A stretch of 64,000 nucleotides of DNA from JAPPLB01 sp965208945 (GTDB taxonomy: Bacteria > Acidobacteriota > Terriglobia > Bryobacterales > UBA6623), in assembly GCA_965208945.1 (NCBI GenBank), contig OZ242366.1, positions 1 through 64,000 on the forward strand, written 5' to 3'. Under the pieces are notes generated by a model, which was given only the letters and a program-made list of their open reading frames with translations, was not told the DNA's origin and did not search any database. Shown piece by piece: positions 14,520-23,529 of the stretch (positions are counted from its first letter, which is position 1; every line of letters begins with the position of its first letter). The translations under genes and the position numbers were made by a program.

Positions 14520-16558
14520 CAGAGCATCCCCTGGTCGCGCTGCCGCCAGTAGCTGAGCTTGCGGTCGAGGAAGAAGGGTTTGAGATAGACGCGGCGGGCG
14601 GGCAGGTTGCGCTTGCCGTCGAAGGGCAGGACAACGGCCTGGGCGGTATCGAGCTCGGCGAAGGCCTTGGGCCGGAACAGCGGCTCCATGCGGGCCTGAT
14701 AGGACTTGGACGCCCCCAGCGACGACTTGCCGCTGCCGGGCGCTCCCGAGAAGAGCGAGACGCCCGCCCTGGCATGCGATTCGTTATAGGAGAAGGAGGC
14801 CTTCAAGCGCTCTACCTGGCCGCACATTTCCGAGGCGATTCGTGCGGAAGCGTCGTCCGAAAGTGAGAGGAAGATCTTGGTGCGCAGGGTCTGAAGCAGG
14901 GCCCTCCAGGACTCGCCGCTTCCGAAGACCGACCGCAGCGAGGAGATGGACTGGGTGGCGACGATGGGAATGCAGCGGGACTGCCGCGACAGCGCGAAGG
15001 CCTTCTCGTCGCCGCAGGGATCGGCTTGCCCGACGGTGGCGAAGGCCTGGTACTCGTCACAGAGAAACACGGCGGGCCGGAAGTAGCGGTCCGGCTTGCG
15101 GCGCATCTCGGCCGGGCGCCGAAGCAGCGCCTGGAGCCAGGACTGCTTGAGCATCACGCCGATGGCGCGGGACAGGTTGGGGTTGGAGGCGGTAGGCATG
15201 TTGAGGCAGAGGACCTTGCCGGATTCGATGAGGGTTTCGAGCGAAGGAAGGGGCTGGAGAGTCGTGATGGAGGAGGTCCTGCCGGATTTCCGCAGACTGC
15301 GGACGAGCTCGTCATCGTCCGGGTCCTCGGCGGGATCGACGAAGGGGTCCGGGCAAAAGACGCGGGCGACATCGGGGGTGTCGAACATGCCGAGAAAGAC
15401 GGAGACGCCTTCGACGATCGAGGTTTGCAGCTTCTTGTCGATCCGAAGCCAGTCGTGCTTGTACCAATCCTCGACGGCCTTGATCTGATCGAGCCGCGGG
15501 GCGGCCAGCCGCTGTTTGGGATCGAGGGGCCGGGAATCGATGCCGAGCTCGGACAGCTTCAGTTTCAGATCCGGGTCATCCTCGGCGGACATCTCGGTGG
15601 AGCTGTGGCGCCGCCACTTCCAGCCCGTCGCGGCCTCGGTGCCGAACAGCTCATTGCGGGGAACGACGATGCGGGGCTTGGAGTCGATGGGAGGGCAAGC
15701 CTGCTCGCGGGCGTAGGCGATGCGCCCACCGAGCAGGTCGAGATCGATGGCGCAATGGTAGACATCCTGAAGGGTGACCCAGCCCGGATCGGTGATGCGG
15801 TAGAGCTCGATGATGTTGCGGACGAGGTTGGTGGAGGCCTGCTGCCAGAAGGGCTCATTGCCTTTGCCGAAGAGCTGGCTCATGAGACCGGCGATGGTGT
15901 AGGCGAGCGAGTAGGAATCCATCCAGGGCGCATCGAGGGGGTTCCACTGCCAGCGGCTGTTGTCGATGCCGATCTCGATGTAGTCATCGCCGCGGCCGGC
16001 CTGCTCGAGGATGTCGCGGACGGAGTAGCAGAAGTCGCCCTTGACTTCGAGGACGAGCGCGGCGGCCTTGCGGTCGGGGTCCTGCGACCGCAAGGAGAAG
16101 AGCTGTTGGGCGAAGGGGTGCATGCAGGCGGAGGTCTTGCCGGTGCCGACGGCCCCGATGACGGCGACGCCGGTGTAGAGGCCCTTCTCCGACAGCACGA
16201 GCCAGCCGGGTTTGTCGGACTCGACCGGGTCGGTGGGATGGTGGGTTTCACCGACGACGAGGGAGAGAGAAGGATTTTTCGGGGAGACGGGCCAGTTGGG
16301 AAGAGAGCCGCGGCTTGCGGCGGAACGGGAGGGGCCGGCAAACCAGATCTGCCAGGCGGAGACGAGGACGGCGCCGATGACGCCGGCCCCGATCCAGGGA
16401 GCGAGGTAGTACCAGCCGGTGATCGCGTAGTAGAGGATGGGATCGTTCAAAGCGATCAGATCGAGGAAGGGATTCTCCCCGTAGGAGGGGAAGCGATCCC
16501 AGCGCAGGCGACAGACCGAGAGCAACATGCCGATGAGCCAGGGAATGGCGAACTTCAT
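14519..16558 (-). CDS. virD4: VirD4/TraG type IV coupling protein
   Basis: A 679-residue coupling protein that brings DNA-protein substrates to the channel. Two N-terminal membrane helices are seen (about residues 41-56 and 58-75). Walker A is GAVGTGKT (135-142) and Walker B is in AVFLCDEYQAFATVG. VATQSISSLRS follows, typical of TraG/VirD4. The start MKFAIPWLIGML was chosen because the upstream extension is low-complexity and overlaps repeats. The stop overlaps the virB11 start as ATGA. Confidence 0.93.
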   Translation of the reverse strand: MKFAIPWLIGMLLSVCRLRWDRFPSYGENPFLDLIALNDPILYYAITGWYYLAPWIGAGVIGAVLVSAWQIWFAGPSRSAASRGSLPNWPVSPKNPSLSLVVGETHHPTDPVESDKPGWLVLSEKGLYTGVAVIGAVGTGKTSACMHPFAQQLFSLRSQDPDRKAAALVLEVKGDFCYSVRDILEQAGRGDDYIEIGIDNSRWQWNPLDAPWMDSYSLAYTIAGLMSQLFGKGNEPFWQQASTNLVRNIIELYRITDPGWVTLQDVYHCAIDLDLLGGRIAYAREQACPPIDSKPRIVVPRNELFGTEAATGWKWRRHSSTEMSAEDDPDLKLKLSELGIDSRPLDPKQRLAAPRLDQIKAVEDWYKHDWLRIDKKLQTSIVEGVSVFLGMFDTPDVARVFCPDPFVDPAEDPDDDELVRSLRKSGRTSSITTLQPLPSLETLIESGKVLCLNMPTASNPNLSRAIGVMLKQSWLQALLRRPAEMRRKPDRYFRPAVFLCDEYQAFATVGQADPCGDEKAFALSRQSRCIPIVATQSISSLRSVFGSGESWRALLQTLRTKIFLSLSDDASARIASEMCGQVERLKASFSYNESHARAGVSLFSGAPGSGKSSLGASKSYQARMEPLFRPKAFAELDTAQAVVLPFDGKRNLPARRVYLKPFFLDRKLSYWRQRDQGML

Positions 16559-17049
16559 GCAGAGAGGATGCCACGGAAGGGAAGTTTTGCAAAGAGCCAG
16601 AGGATGGAACAGGAAGCGCCGCCAGAGTGGAAGTATGGCAGTGGGGGTACGCGGCAAGCAGGGGGAAAACCTGCAATGAAAACCGGCAATGAAAACTGCC
16701 ACTGAAAACCGGGAGGAACGGACCGCAAAGGGCCGGAAACGAGAAAGAAGCGGCGGAAAGCGCAGCTGAGAGGCGCCATAGCGGTCGGGGCGCACCCGGA
16801 CCGCCCTGCCTTCCCGCAGGGATCGATCGACAGCGGAGCGACCCCCCTGTTTGATTGCGCAAGCAAGAGAACCCGTGCCGCACCAGGGCACGGATCAGGG
16901 GGGTCGCTCCGCACCCAGCACCCCCCCCTCGTGCGGCACGGCACGAGGGGGGGGTTGCTGGGTAACTGCTTGAGAATGAACGGGAACGAGCAGTGCCGCT
17001 ACCGATCACTTGTACCGAACTCTTGAAAATTCAAGAGTTCGGTACAGAA
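16559..17049. other. non-coding region dense in inverted repeats: candidate oriT/terminator region
   Basis: The 490 bp between virD4 and the ankyrin-ArdC gene hold three tandem 13-mers of the form (C)CxGCAATGAAAA (16,670-16,708). A 17-bp perfect inverted repeat follows (16,833-16,849 and 16,896-16,912), with a CCGTGCC/GGCACGG hairpin inside it. A 21-bp GC stem lies at 16,914-16,962 and a 36-bp near-palindrome at 17,011-17,046. Such a layout beside a coupling-protein gene suits an origin of transfer; no nick site can be named. Confidence 0.5.
17011..17046 (-). terminator. 36-bp palindrome just after the ankyrin-ArdC stop codon
   Basis: Two 17-base arms (TGTACCGAACTCTTGAA and its complement) flank an AA loop, 3 bp downstream of the stop codon at 17,050. 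The position fits a transcription terminator or mRNA 3' end, but no T-run follows, so a Rho-independent stop is not assured. A protein-binding or recombination site is the alternative. Confidence 0.45.
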
Positions 17050-20034
17050 TCACCGGCTCAAGCCGACAGACGAAGTGCGCTCGACGCCCTTTGCAAGCTC
17101 CTGTTGATGGGCCATCTGGCGCTCGGGAGTGGGGACAGCATCTCCCGCCCGGCGGGGGGCCTGGGAAACCTCGCGGGGCCTGTCGCGGTCGTGCTCGAGG
17201 ATGTAGTCGGCCATCCGGCCGGCGTCGCGCGCGGCATGACGAAGCTCGTTGGGGTCGTCCTTGAGGGCCTTGATCCAGGAGCCCACATAGGCGGCATGGC
17301 GCTCCGGGTCGTGCGGCAGCTTCATCACTCCGTTCACCGTCATCGAGGTCATCTCGGCCCGCAGCTCCTCCTTGGCGTAGTTGTCCGAGTCGAACCCGTC
17401 CTTGACGCCCTGGGTCAAGGTCTCGCGGTTCATGCGGTTCTCGTGACCGGTCCAGTGACCGAGCTCGTGCATCGCCGTCGAGTAGTAGGCTTCGGGGTTA
17501 CGAAACTGCTCCTGCTTGGGAAGCACGATCTTGTCCTGTTTGGGATGGTAGTAGGCCATGTCGCCGGCCTTGTGCTCGATGCGGGCTCCCGAAGACTCGA
17601 GCAGACGCTCGGCGCGCTCGCAGGTTTCCCAGCGCTGCGGCTGCTTGGGTTCCTTTTCCAGCGGCGGCATCTTGTCGCACTGCTCGGCGTTGAACACCGT
17701 ATAGGTGCGGTGGATGATCCTGCGCTGTTCGGGCTCCTTGCTTCTTTCCGCCGCGTCCGGCTTGCCGGGCTCGGTGCCCTCCGCCTTGGGGTCGGGAAAC
17801 TTCCAGTACTCGACGGTGGTTCCCCTCTCGCCCTTGCGTACCTGGGCGCCGATCTGCCTGGCCTGGTTGTAGGTCAGCCAGCGCGGATCGGAGTAGCCGC
17901 GCTCGGCGGCCACCGATCGAAGAACGACCGTGTTGAGGCCCTTGTAGCGAGTCTTGGAGACGGGATTGTGAGGCGGCGCGGGCGCGTCGGTGGGCCGGTC
18001 CCATCCCTTCTGCCAGGGAGCGACGCCTTTTTCGAGCAGCTTGATGCAGCGCTCGGAGGCGTCCTCGGCGAACTTGCGGGCACTCGTCGATTTCTTCGAG
18101 CCGCCCTGGGGCCTGGCTTCTGAACGCTGTTTGTCAGGACGATCCGGCTTGCTCTGCCGATTCCGTTGTTGCGGCCGCGCCGCCCGAGGGAGTTGTTGTT
18201 GCTGGCGCTGCTCGATTCGTTCCTTCCCGGCGGCGTCAGACTTGTCCGGGCGTTGATCGGCGGGCTGTTTCCGAGCAGCGGATTCGCCGTTGGGCGAGTT
18301 GACGTCTGCCTGCACGGATTCCGGCGATCGCGTTGGCTGCCGCTCCGGCTGCTGCTCGGGAACGTCGCCGGAGCGATGGTCTGCCCTCCCTCCGGCAGCC
18401 ACGCGATCGGATGACTTGCCGGGACGCCGCCACCAGCGGCGCTTCGGAGGCGCGGCCTGCTCGGGTTGTCGTTGCTCCCGCTGCTGCGCCGGTGGACTGA
18501 TCGAGGCTGACCTTTCGAGCTGTGCTGCGTCTTGAACCTTCGCCGGTTCCGCTGTTCGCTGCTGCCTTGCCTGGTGCTGCTCGATCACCTCTCGAAATTC
18601 ATCGGCTCCCGGCATCCGCTCCGTGCCGTATTCGAGAGCGGTCTTGCCCTTCTCGTCGCGGGCGTTGACGTTGGCGCCCGCCTCGATCAGCCGCTGGGCC
18701 GTATCCGGCGAACTATGCATTGCAGCCTCGTGCAGAGCGCTGCGGCCTTCCACATCACGGGCGTTAACGTTCGCTCCGTCATTGATCAGCCGACCGGCCA
18801 CTTCGGGTGAATCGAGCGCGGCGGCCTCGTGCAGGGGCGTGCGGCCCTTGTCATCGCGGGCGTAGACCGACGCGCCGGCCTTGAGAAGATGATCGATGGC
18901 AGCTATCCGATCCCCGGTTTTGAATTTGTACGTTCTGTCCGAGTCCCAGTCCACTTGCTTATCCAGTCCACTCGCCCAGTGCAGGGCCGTGCGGCCCTGG
19001 TTGTCGCGGGCATGCGGATCGGCGCCGGCTTCGAGCAGGCGCTCGACGATTCGAGGAGAGCCGGTGCGGGCGGCTCTGTGCAACAGAGTCGATTCCTCGC
19101 TGTCGCGGGTGTTGGGGTCCATTCCGGCTTCCAACAAGCGGTTCACCACCTCCAGGCGATTGCGATCGATGGCATGGTGCATGGGCGGACGCTTGCCGTC
19201 CTTGTCCTGCGCCTGCGGGTCGGCGCCGGCTTCGAGCAGCCGATCCACGGTATCCGACGACCATGCGGCGGCGGAATAGTGCAAGGGCGTACTGCCCTTC
19301 TCGTCGCGGGCGTTGACGTTGGCTCCGGCCTTGATCAGCCGGTCGGCCACCACGGGCGAATTCAGCGCTGCGGCATCATGAAGGGCGGTACGGCCATCGG
19401 GGCCGCGGCTGTCGGGGTTGGCCCCGGCTTCGAGCATGAGTTCAAGCGATCGGATCGATCGCGTATGAGCGGCGCGGTGCAAGGGAGTCTGTCCAAGGTG
19501 ATTTCTCGCGGTGGGGTCCGCGCCGGCCTCGAGCAGCCGTTCGACCGTCTCGGGCGATGACACGAAATGCACCTGATGCAAGGGAGTTTCTTGCTGGCGA
19601 TCCCGCGCGTTGGGATCGGCTTCGGCTTCGATCAGCCTCTCTACGGTTTCGGGAGACAGTGACGAGCCGGAATAGTGCAAAGCCGTTCTGCCCTCCTCAT
19701 CACGTGAGTTGGGATCGGCCCTTGCCTGGAGCAGGCGGTCGATAGCTTCTCGAGCTCCATACGATGCACCCCAATGCAGAGGCGTGGAGTCACTCTTGTC
19801 CCGGATGCCGGGATCGGCTCCGGCCTCGATCAGACGCTCGACCGCCTGGTGCGAGTTCCCCGCCGCGGCCCAATGAAGCGGCGTTGCGCCGTCGCGGTCC
19901 CGCGCGTTGAGGTCCGCGCCGGCTTCGAGAGACTCGTTGATCTGCTGAACCGAATCATCCAACGTGGCCTCATGCAGAGGGCTCATGCCTTCCTGCGACT
20001 GGGCGCCAACCACATCCTTAAACAGCACGGCCAT
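17050..20034 (-). CDS. ankyrin-repeat/ArdC antirestriction fusion protein
   Basis: A 994-residue protein in three parts. About residues 16-490 are 14 ankyrin repeats (signature TPLHxAA, then LLEAGADPNARD). About 490-665 are a Gln/Arg/Pro-rich linker. About 668-960 are an ArdC-type domain: GVAPWQKGWDRP, KTRYKGLN and PRWLTYNQA belong to the single-stranded-DNA-binding part, and AMHELGHWTGHENRM carries the HExxH zinc site of the metallopeptidase-like part. ArdC proteins protect incoming plasmid DNA from restriction and bind ssDNA. The ankyrin array suggests a protein target. The start overlaps the upstream small gene by 17 bp. The family is usually about 300 residues, so this is a large fusion. 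Confidence 0.9.
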   Translation of the reverse strand: MAVLFKDVVGAQSQEGMSPLHEATLDDSVQQINESLEAGADLNARDRDGATPLHWAAAGNSHQAVERLIEAGADPGIRDKSDSTPLHWGASYGAREAIDRLLQARADPNSRDEEGRTALHYSGSSLSPETVERLIEAEADPNARDRQQETPLHQVHFVSSPETVERLLEAGADPTARNHLGQTPLHRAAHTRSIRSLELMLEAGANPDSRGPDGRTALHDAAALNSPVVADRLIKAGANVNARDEKGSTPLHYSAAAWSSDTVDRLLEAGADPQAQDKDGKRPPMHHAIDRNRLEVVNRLLEAGMDPNTRDSEESTLLHRAARTGSPRIVERLLEAGADPHARDNQGRTALHWASGLDKQVDWDSDRTYKFKTGDRIAAIDHLLKAGASVYARDDKGRTPLHEAAALDSPEVAGRLINDGANVNARDVEGRSALHEAAMHSSPDTAQRLIEAGANVNARDEKGKTALEYGTERMPGADEFREVIEQHQARQQRTAEPAKVQDAAQLERSASISPPAQQREQRQPEQAAPPKRRWWRRPGKSSDRVAAGGRADHRSGDVPEQQPERQPTRSPESVQADVNSPNGESAARKQPADQRPDKSDAAGKERIEQRQQQQLPRAARPQQRNRQSKPDRPDKQRSEARPQGGSKKSTSARKFAEDASERCIKLLEKGVAPWQKGWDRPTDAPAPPHNPVSKTRYKGLNTVVLRSVAAERGYSDPRWLTYNQARQIGAQVRKGERGTTVEYWKFPDPKAEGTEPGKPDAAERSKEPEQRRIIHRTYTVFNAEQCDKMPPLEKEPKQPQRWETCERAERLLESSGARIEHKAGDMAYYHPKQDKIVLPKQEQFRNPEAYYSTAMHELGHWTGHENRMNRETLTQGVKDGFDSDNYAKEELRAEMTSMTVNGVMKLPHDPERHAAYVGSWIKALKDDPNELRHAARDAGRMADYILEHDRDRPREVSQAPRRAGDAVPTPERQMAHQQELAKGVERTSSVGLSR

Positions 20035-20218
20035 TGAGCACCCCCTCTTCGAGCCGGGCGTCCAGCTTCGCGGCCTGCTCGTCGGTCATGGCGACCGCGC
20101 CATCCTCCATCACCGCCGCCTCGAGCTCCTCAATCGAGGCATCGGCCGGCATGACGCGGACCTTCATCGGCTCGCCGTCCGGCCCCTTCTCCTCGCGGTA
20201 CTGCTTCACTTGCTTCAT
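20018..20218 (-). CDS. small acidic hypothetical protein
   Basis: A 66-residue protein starting MKQVKQYREEKGPDGEPMKV, followed by an acidic helical half (EELEAAVMEDGAVAMTDEQA). Its start lies within the last codons of the spermidine-synthase-like gene and its end overlaps the ankyrin-ArdC start by 17 bp, so the three are translated as one operon. No family recognised; a small partner or inhibitor of the ArdC fusion is conceivable. Confidence 0.55.
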   Translation of the reverse strand: MKQVKQYREEKGPDGEPMKVRVMPADASIEELEAAVMEDGAVAMTDEQAAKLDARLEEGVLNGRAV

Positions 20219-21702
20219 GGGTCTCTCCATTGCTTGTCTGTGGTTGTGGAGTCCAGTCCTCCGCGGTGCCATAACGAGCGGTCCAGATCGGCGCGCGGCA
20301 AGGCATCGGAATAGATCGCGTTGTCACCGTCCAGCTCGGACTTGCGGCAACGAAACAGCAGGTTGCGTGAGCTTGCGGCCTCGTCGTACCAGCCGGTTTC
20401 GGTATGGCGATCCGTGATCCGCACCGAGCAGTCGGCGAAGACGCTACGCAGGGTGCGCTCGGCGCGGGTGAGGAACCGTTCCTCGCCGGGGTAGGCCACG
20501 TGGTTGACGTACAGCGATCCGCCCTCGGCCAGCTTCGAGCGGACCAGGCGGTAGAACTCGGAGGTCACGAGGTGGCGGGGAATCGAGCGCGGATTCGAGA
20601 AGGTATCCACGACGATCGCTTGCCAACTTCCGGGATCGTCGCGCAGGAAGGCGCGGGCGTCGCGTCCGGAGAACTTCCCGGCGCGGCCTTGGGGGACTTC
20701 GAGGAATTCCGCGGAGATGGACTCCTGCGCCGGATCGACATCGACGAAGGTGAGGTCCAGATCGCAGGGAGCTTCTCTTCCGACGGTCATGCCGGCGGCT
20801 CCCAGAACCAGCGTGCGAGTCTCGCCGGCCCCGCAAAGGGTGCGCTCGAGCAGCTCGGCGTACTCCCAGCCGCGGCCTTCGGCGTCGTGGCGCGAAGCGA
20901 GCTGGTTGTTGACCAGCAGCACGCGGCCGCCGTCATGCTCGACGAAGCGGTAATCGGAGTAGGCGTTGCGCTCGACGTACTCGGTGGCCTCGACCCACAG
21001 ATCGAGCGTCGGCCAGCAACAGGCGGCGAGCAGCGCAAGGGCCGGGACGTCGCGCCGCGACGCCACGAGCGCCGCCGCCGCCGGCGCCGCGACCACAGCG
21101 AGCGTTGCCGCGGCCACCCCCAGGGTGGGCATGAGCAGGAAGGTCGCCGTCAGGGCGCCGGCCACGTTGCCGACGGTGGAGAGAGAAAAGACTCCCCCGG
21201 CGGTCTGGGAAGGATCACGGCGGGGAGCGCAGGCATGGGCGAGCAGCACGCATTCGGCCAGCAGCCAGCCTACCGGAGCGACGCCGACGATCGAGTAGAG
21301 TGCCGCCTGCACCAGTGGAGGCAGGGGCAGGCCGAAGATCAGCAGAACCCCCGGATCGGACAGCCAGAAGGCGGCCCAGGCGGCTGCAGCTGCCAGCCGC
21401 AGGGCCAGCCGCGGGCGGGGATCTCCATCACCCGCCAGCCGGCCGCCTCGCCGGTAGCCTCCCGCCAGCGCCGCCAGGTAGACGGCGATCAGCACCGTGG
21501 TGACATCGACCGAGGAGCCGGCCCAGGGGACCATCCGCCGCAGCGCCAGGATCTCGGTTCCCAGCGAGGCCCAGCCTTCCGCCAGCAGGATCGCTCCCAG
21601 ACTGAGGGGCGGCAGCGTGGTTCTCATCGCTCCGTCGCAGGGATCGAGCAGGCGATCGACGAATTCTAACGCGCTGGCGGACGGCGGCTGCGTGGTTCTC
21701 AT
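20215..21702 (-). CDS. membrane-fused spermidine-synthase-like protein
   Basis: About 495 residues from the ATG at 21,702, whose ATGA overlap with the primase stop fixes coupling; a second ATG at 21,627 sits in a repeated sequence (GAMRTT-PP occurs twice). The N-terminal half is polytopic, with about seven or eight helices. The C-terminal half resembles spermidine synthases: LVLGAAGMTVG (degenerate glycine loop), LTFVDVDPAQ, FSGRDARAFL, WQAIVVDTFSN and HLVTSEFYRLV. These are SAM-type methyltransferase folds that move aminopropyl groups. Activity is uncertain because the glycine-rich loop is altered. It is an unexpected cargo between the primase and antirestriction genes. Confidence 0.75.
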   Translation of the reverse strand: MRTTQPPSASALEFVDRLLDPCDGAMRTTLPPLSLGAILLAEGWASLGTEILALRRMVPWAGSSVDVTTVLIAVYLAALAGGYRRGGRLAGDGDPRPRLALRLAAAAAWAAFWLSDPGVLLIFGLPLPPLVQAALYSIVGVAPVGWLLAECVLLAHACAPRRDPSQTAGGVFSLSTVGNVAGALTATFLLMPTLGVAAATLAVVAAPAAAALVASRRDVPALALLAACCWPTLDLWVEATEYVERNAYSDYRFVEHDGGRVLLVNNQLASRHDAEGRGWEYAELLERTLCGAGETRTLVLGAAGMTVGREAPCDLDLTFVDVDPAQESISAEFLEVPQGRAGKFSGRDARAFLRDDPGSWQAIVVDTFSNPRSIPRHLVTSEFYRLVRSKLAEGGSLYVNHVAYPGEERFLTRAERTLRSVFADCSVRITDRHTETGWYDEAASSRNLLFRCRKSELDGDNAIYSDALPRADLDRSLWHRGGLDSTTTDKQWRDP

Positions 21703-22541
21703 CGCTCCATCTCGAGCGACTTGGCGGCGCGCCGGACGGTCCTGCGGGCGTAGTCGGCGGGGTTGTGCTTGTCGGTGCGCCGGGAACGGATCTCGTCCTC
21801 GAGCTCGTCGGGGCTCTTCCCCTTGCGTAGACTCTCTCTGGTGCTTCCCCAATCGCGGCCCGACGGCGACGTGTCGCCTCCGCCGCGCCGCGGAGAAGAG
21901 TCTTTCCTGCCATGTGGCTTTTTATGGGGTTCGCGCATCGGTTCCCGTTCGATGAACAGTTGCGGCGGCCAGTCCTTCTTCGTACAGGGGGTCTTGCCGG
22001 TGGCGCTCATCTTGATCCAGGAGTTGCGGCCGCGATGCTTGAAACCGGGCAGCCGCAAGACCCGCGAAACATCCGTGGCGGCGCGATCGCCGCCGTAGGC
22101 GTCGGCCAGCCCGCGCATCAGGCTCTCGGCCTCGGGCTTGCCGAGCTCTCCCGCCTTGACGTTCCAGATCACCTGGAAGCGATCCTTGGAGGTGTTGACG
22201 ATGTAGGACGGGCCGGGAATCCTGCCTAGAAGGCTGTCAGCGAGCAGCTCGCTGACCCTGGCCTGCCCGTCCTGGTCCAGATCGAGATAGACGCGGCGCA
22301 CCTCGGCGATGTCCGTCTTGTGGCGGCTTTTCGCGCCGGACCGCAGAGGGTTCATGCCGAGGTAGATATCGAAGCCCTGGGCGTTGGCGTGCCGGAGCCA
22401 TTTCTGGACCTTCCCGGAAGCGGCCTTCCCGGCCGTCCAGATCCGCTGCTGGGTCTTGCCGCCCTCGGCGCGGGGCACGAGAACGAGCGCGATGCGATCG
22501 CTGGGATCGTACAGGTCCAGGATGTACTCTTCGGGTTTCAT
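21699..22541 (-). CDS. RepB-type DNA primase
   Basis: A 280-residue protein. Residues about 80-180 carry the RepB-like primase domain: VRRVYLDLDQDG (acidic catalytic pair), GPSYIVNTSKDRFQVIWNV and DRAATDVSRVLRLPGFKHR. The family makes primers on single-stranded plasmid DNA and belongs to the archaeo-eukaryotic primase fold. The C-terminal 90 residues are basic, Arg/Lys/Ser-rich and probably disordered or DNA-binding. It ends inside the start of the next gene (ATGA) and starts 19 bp after the winged-helix gene. It could prime the replication set by RepA or the transferred strand. Confidence 0.82.
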   Translation of the reverse strand: MKPEEYILDLYDPSDRIALVLVPRAEGGKTQQRIWTAGKAASGKVQKWLRHANAQGFDIYLGMNPLRSGAKSRHKTDIAEVRRVYLDLDQDGQARVSELLADSLLGRIPGPSYIVNTSKDRFQVIWNVKAGELGKPEAESLMRGLADAYGGDRAATDVSRVLRLPGFKHRGRNSWIKMSATGKTPCTKKDWPPQLFIEREPMREPHKKPHGRKDSSPRRGGGDTSPSGRDWGSTRESLRKGKSPDELEDEIRSRRTDKHNPADYARRTVRRAAKSLEMER

Positions 22542-22560
22542 GCTTCGGCTCCCTGCGTGA

Positions 22561-23529
22561 TCATTCCCGCGCCCGCGGCCCTAGTGGATTGCGATGTGCG
22601 CCCCTGGGCAAGATTCGTTGCGACTGCCAGACCCGGTAGTCCGCTTCGTAGCCGGTGTTGGCTGAGCTCCGTTCGAGCCGCTGTTTCAGATCGAACGACA
22701 TGCGCAGCGCCTCGTTGAGACCGCCGTAGGGATCGAGGGCGGCGTCATCACCGGTCTCGAAGGCCCTTCGCAACTCGTCCAGCTCCGCTCTGATCTCTTC
22801 CGGGCTTGCCGAAGGAGAGGTGCTCAGATACCAGATCCTGAATGATTTCCGGACCTTGTCGGAGAGACTTGAATTGCTGCCGGCGTGGACGATGTTCAGA
22901 CGAAAACCCAGGCGGCAAAGGCGAGACCACAGTGCATCATGCTCGTCGCGCCAGCTCTCCAAGCCTTTCGTGGTTCGCTCCTCGGAATCGACGTAGACGA
23001 AGACCGCCGTCTTGTTGTTGCGATCGACGGCGATGGGGTGCTTGTTGGCGAAGTAGCGAACGGTTCTGTTGGCGGCCCCTCCGTAGGCACGGCTTGGGAT
23101 CTCGTTCCGCGGTGTCTCCAGCGCGTCGAAGCAGTTCACCTTCTCTGCTTCGGTGGGCAGCCAGGAAAGCTCGGGATGATCGAGAACGTAATCGAGCGAG
23201 AGCAGGCGCCGGTGCATGATGGGCCAGCTGGCCAGCCGGCGGTGGCGGCTGTCGGCCGCTCCAAGGACGCGATAGATCTTCTTGCCCGTGATTCTCGCCA
23301 GCAGCCCAAGATTCTTCACGGGAACCTCAATGGTGAGATTCTGATCGATCAAAAGCTGTAAAAATCCCGCTATTGATGATTTGGAATGATGACTATAATC
23401 GCGGTACTGCGTCCGCAAGAAGCACCCGGAATGAAGCGCCACCGCGGCAAGCCATTCCGCCTTATCCGGTGCCAGGTCCAGCTCCTTGGCGAGCTTCTCC
23501 ACGCGGCCGTCAAGATGCGGAAACCTCAT
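22561..23529 (-). CDS. winged-helix element protein, unknown function
   Basis: A 322-residue protein. The N-terminal 110 residues look like a winged-helix domain of the Replic_Relax type: LAAVALHSGCFLRTQYRDY, SIAGFLQLLIDQNL, then a basic strand (ITGKKIYRVLGAADSRHRR). The middle holds TAVFVYVDSEERTTKGLESW, and the end is helical and charged. The start overlaps the stop of the next upstream gene (ATGA-type, 23,526-23,529), so the two are cotranslated. It is probably a DNA-binding partner in replication or transfer initiation; no catalytic motif was seen. Confidence 0.6.
   Translation of the reverse strand: MRFPHLDGRVEKLAKELDLAPDKAEWLAAVALHSGCFLRTQYRDYSHHSKSSIAGFLQLLIDQNLTIEVPVKNLGLLARITGKKIYRVLGAADSRHRRLASWPIMHRRLLSLDYVLDHPELSWLPTEAEKVNCFDALETPRNEIPSRAYGGAANRTVRYFANKHPIAVDRNNKTAVFVYVDSEERTTKGLESWRDEHDALWSRLCRLGFRLNIVHAGSNSSLSDKVRKSFRIWYLSTSPSASPEEIRAELDELRRAFETGDDAALDPYGGLNEALRMSFDLKQRLERSSANTGYEADYRVWQSQRILPRGAHRNPLGPRARE

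Noticed and set aside
15026..16705. Long plus-strand frame opposite virD4 (559 codons)
   Set aside because: It mirrors the virD4 codons in a GC-rich region; the composition is Gly/Ala/Asp-rich with no domain. Similar antisense frames opposite virB6/virB5 (5908-7251), parA (332-1372) and the ankyrin gene were dropped for the same reason.
16690..16830. Possible third copy of the 210-bp leader upstream of virD4
   Set aside because: Base composition and short words are similar, but I could not align it to the two leaders with a matching anti-ribosome-binding-site strand.
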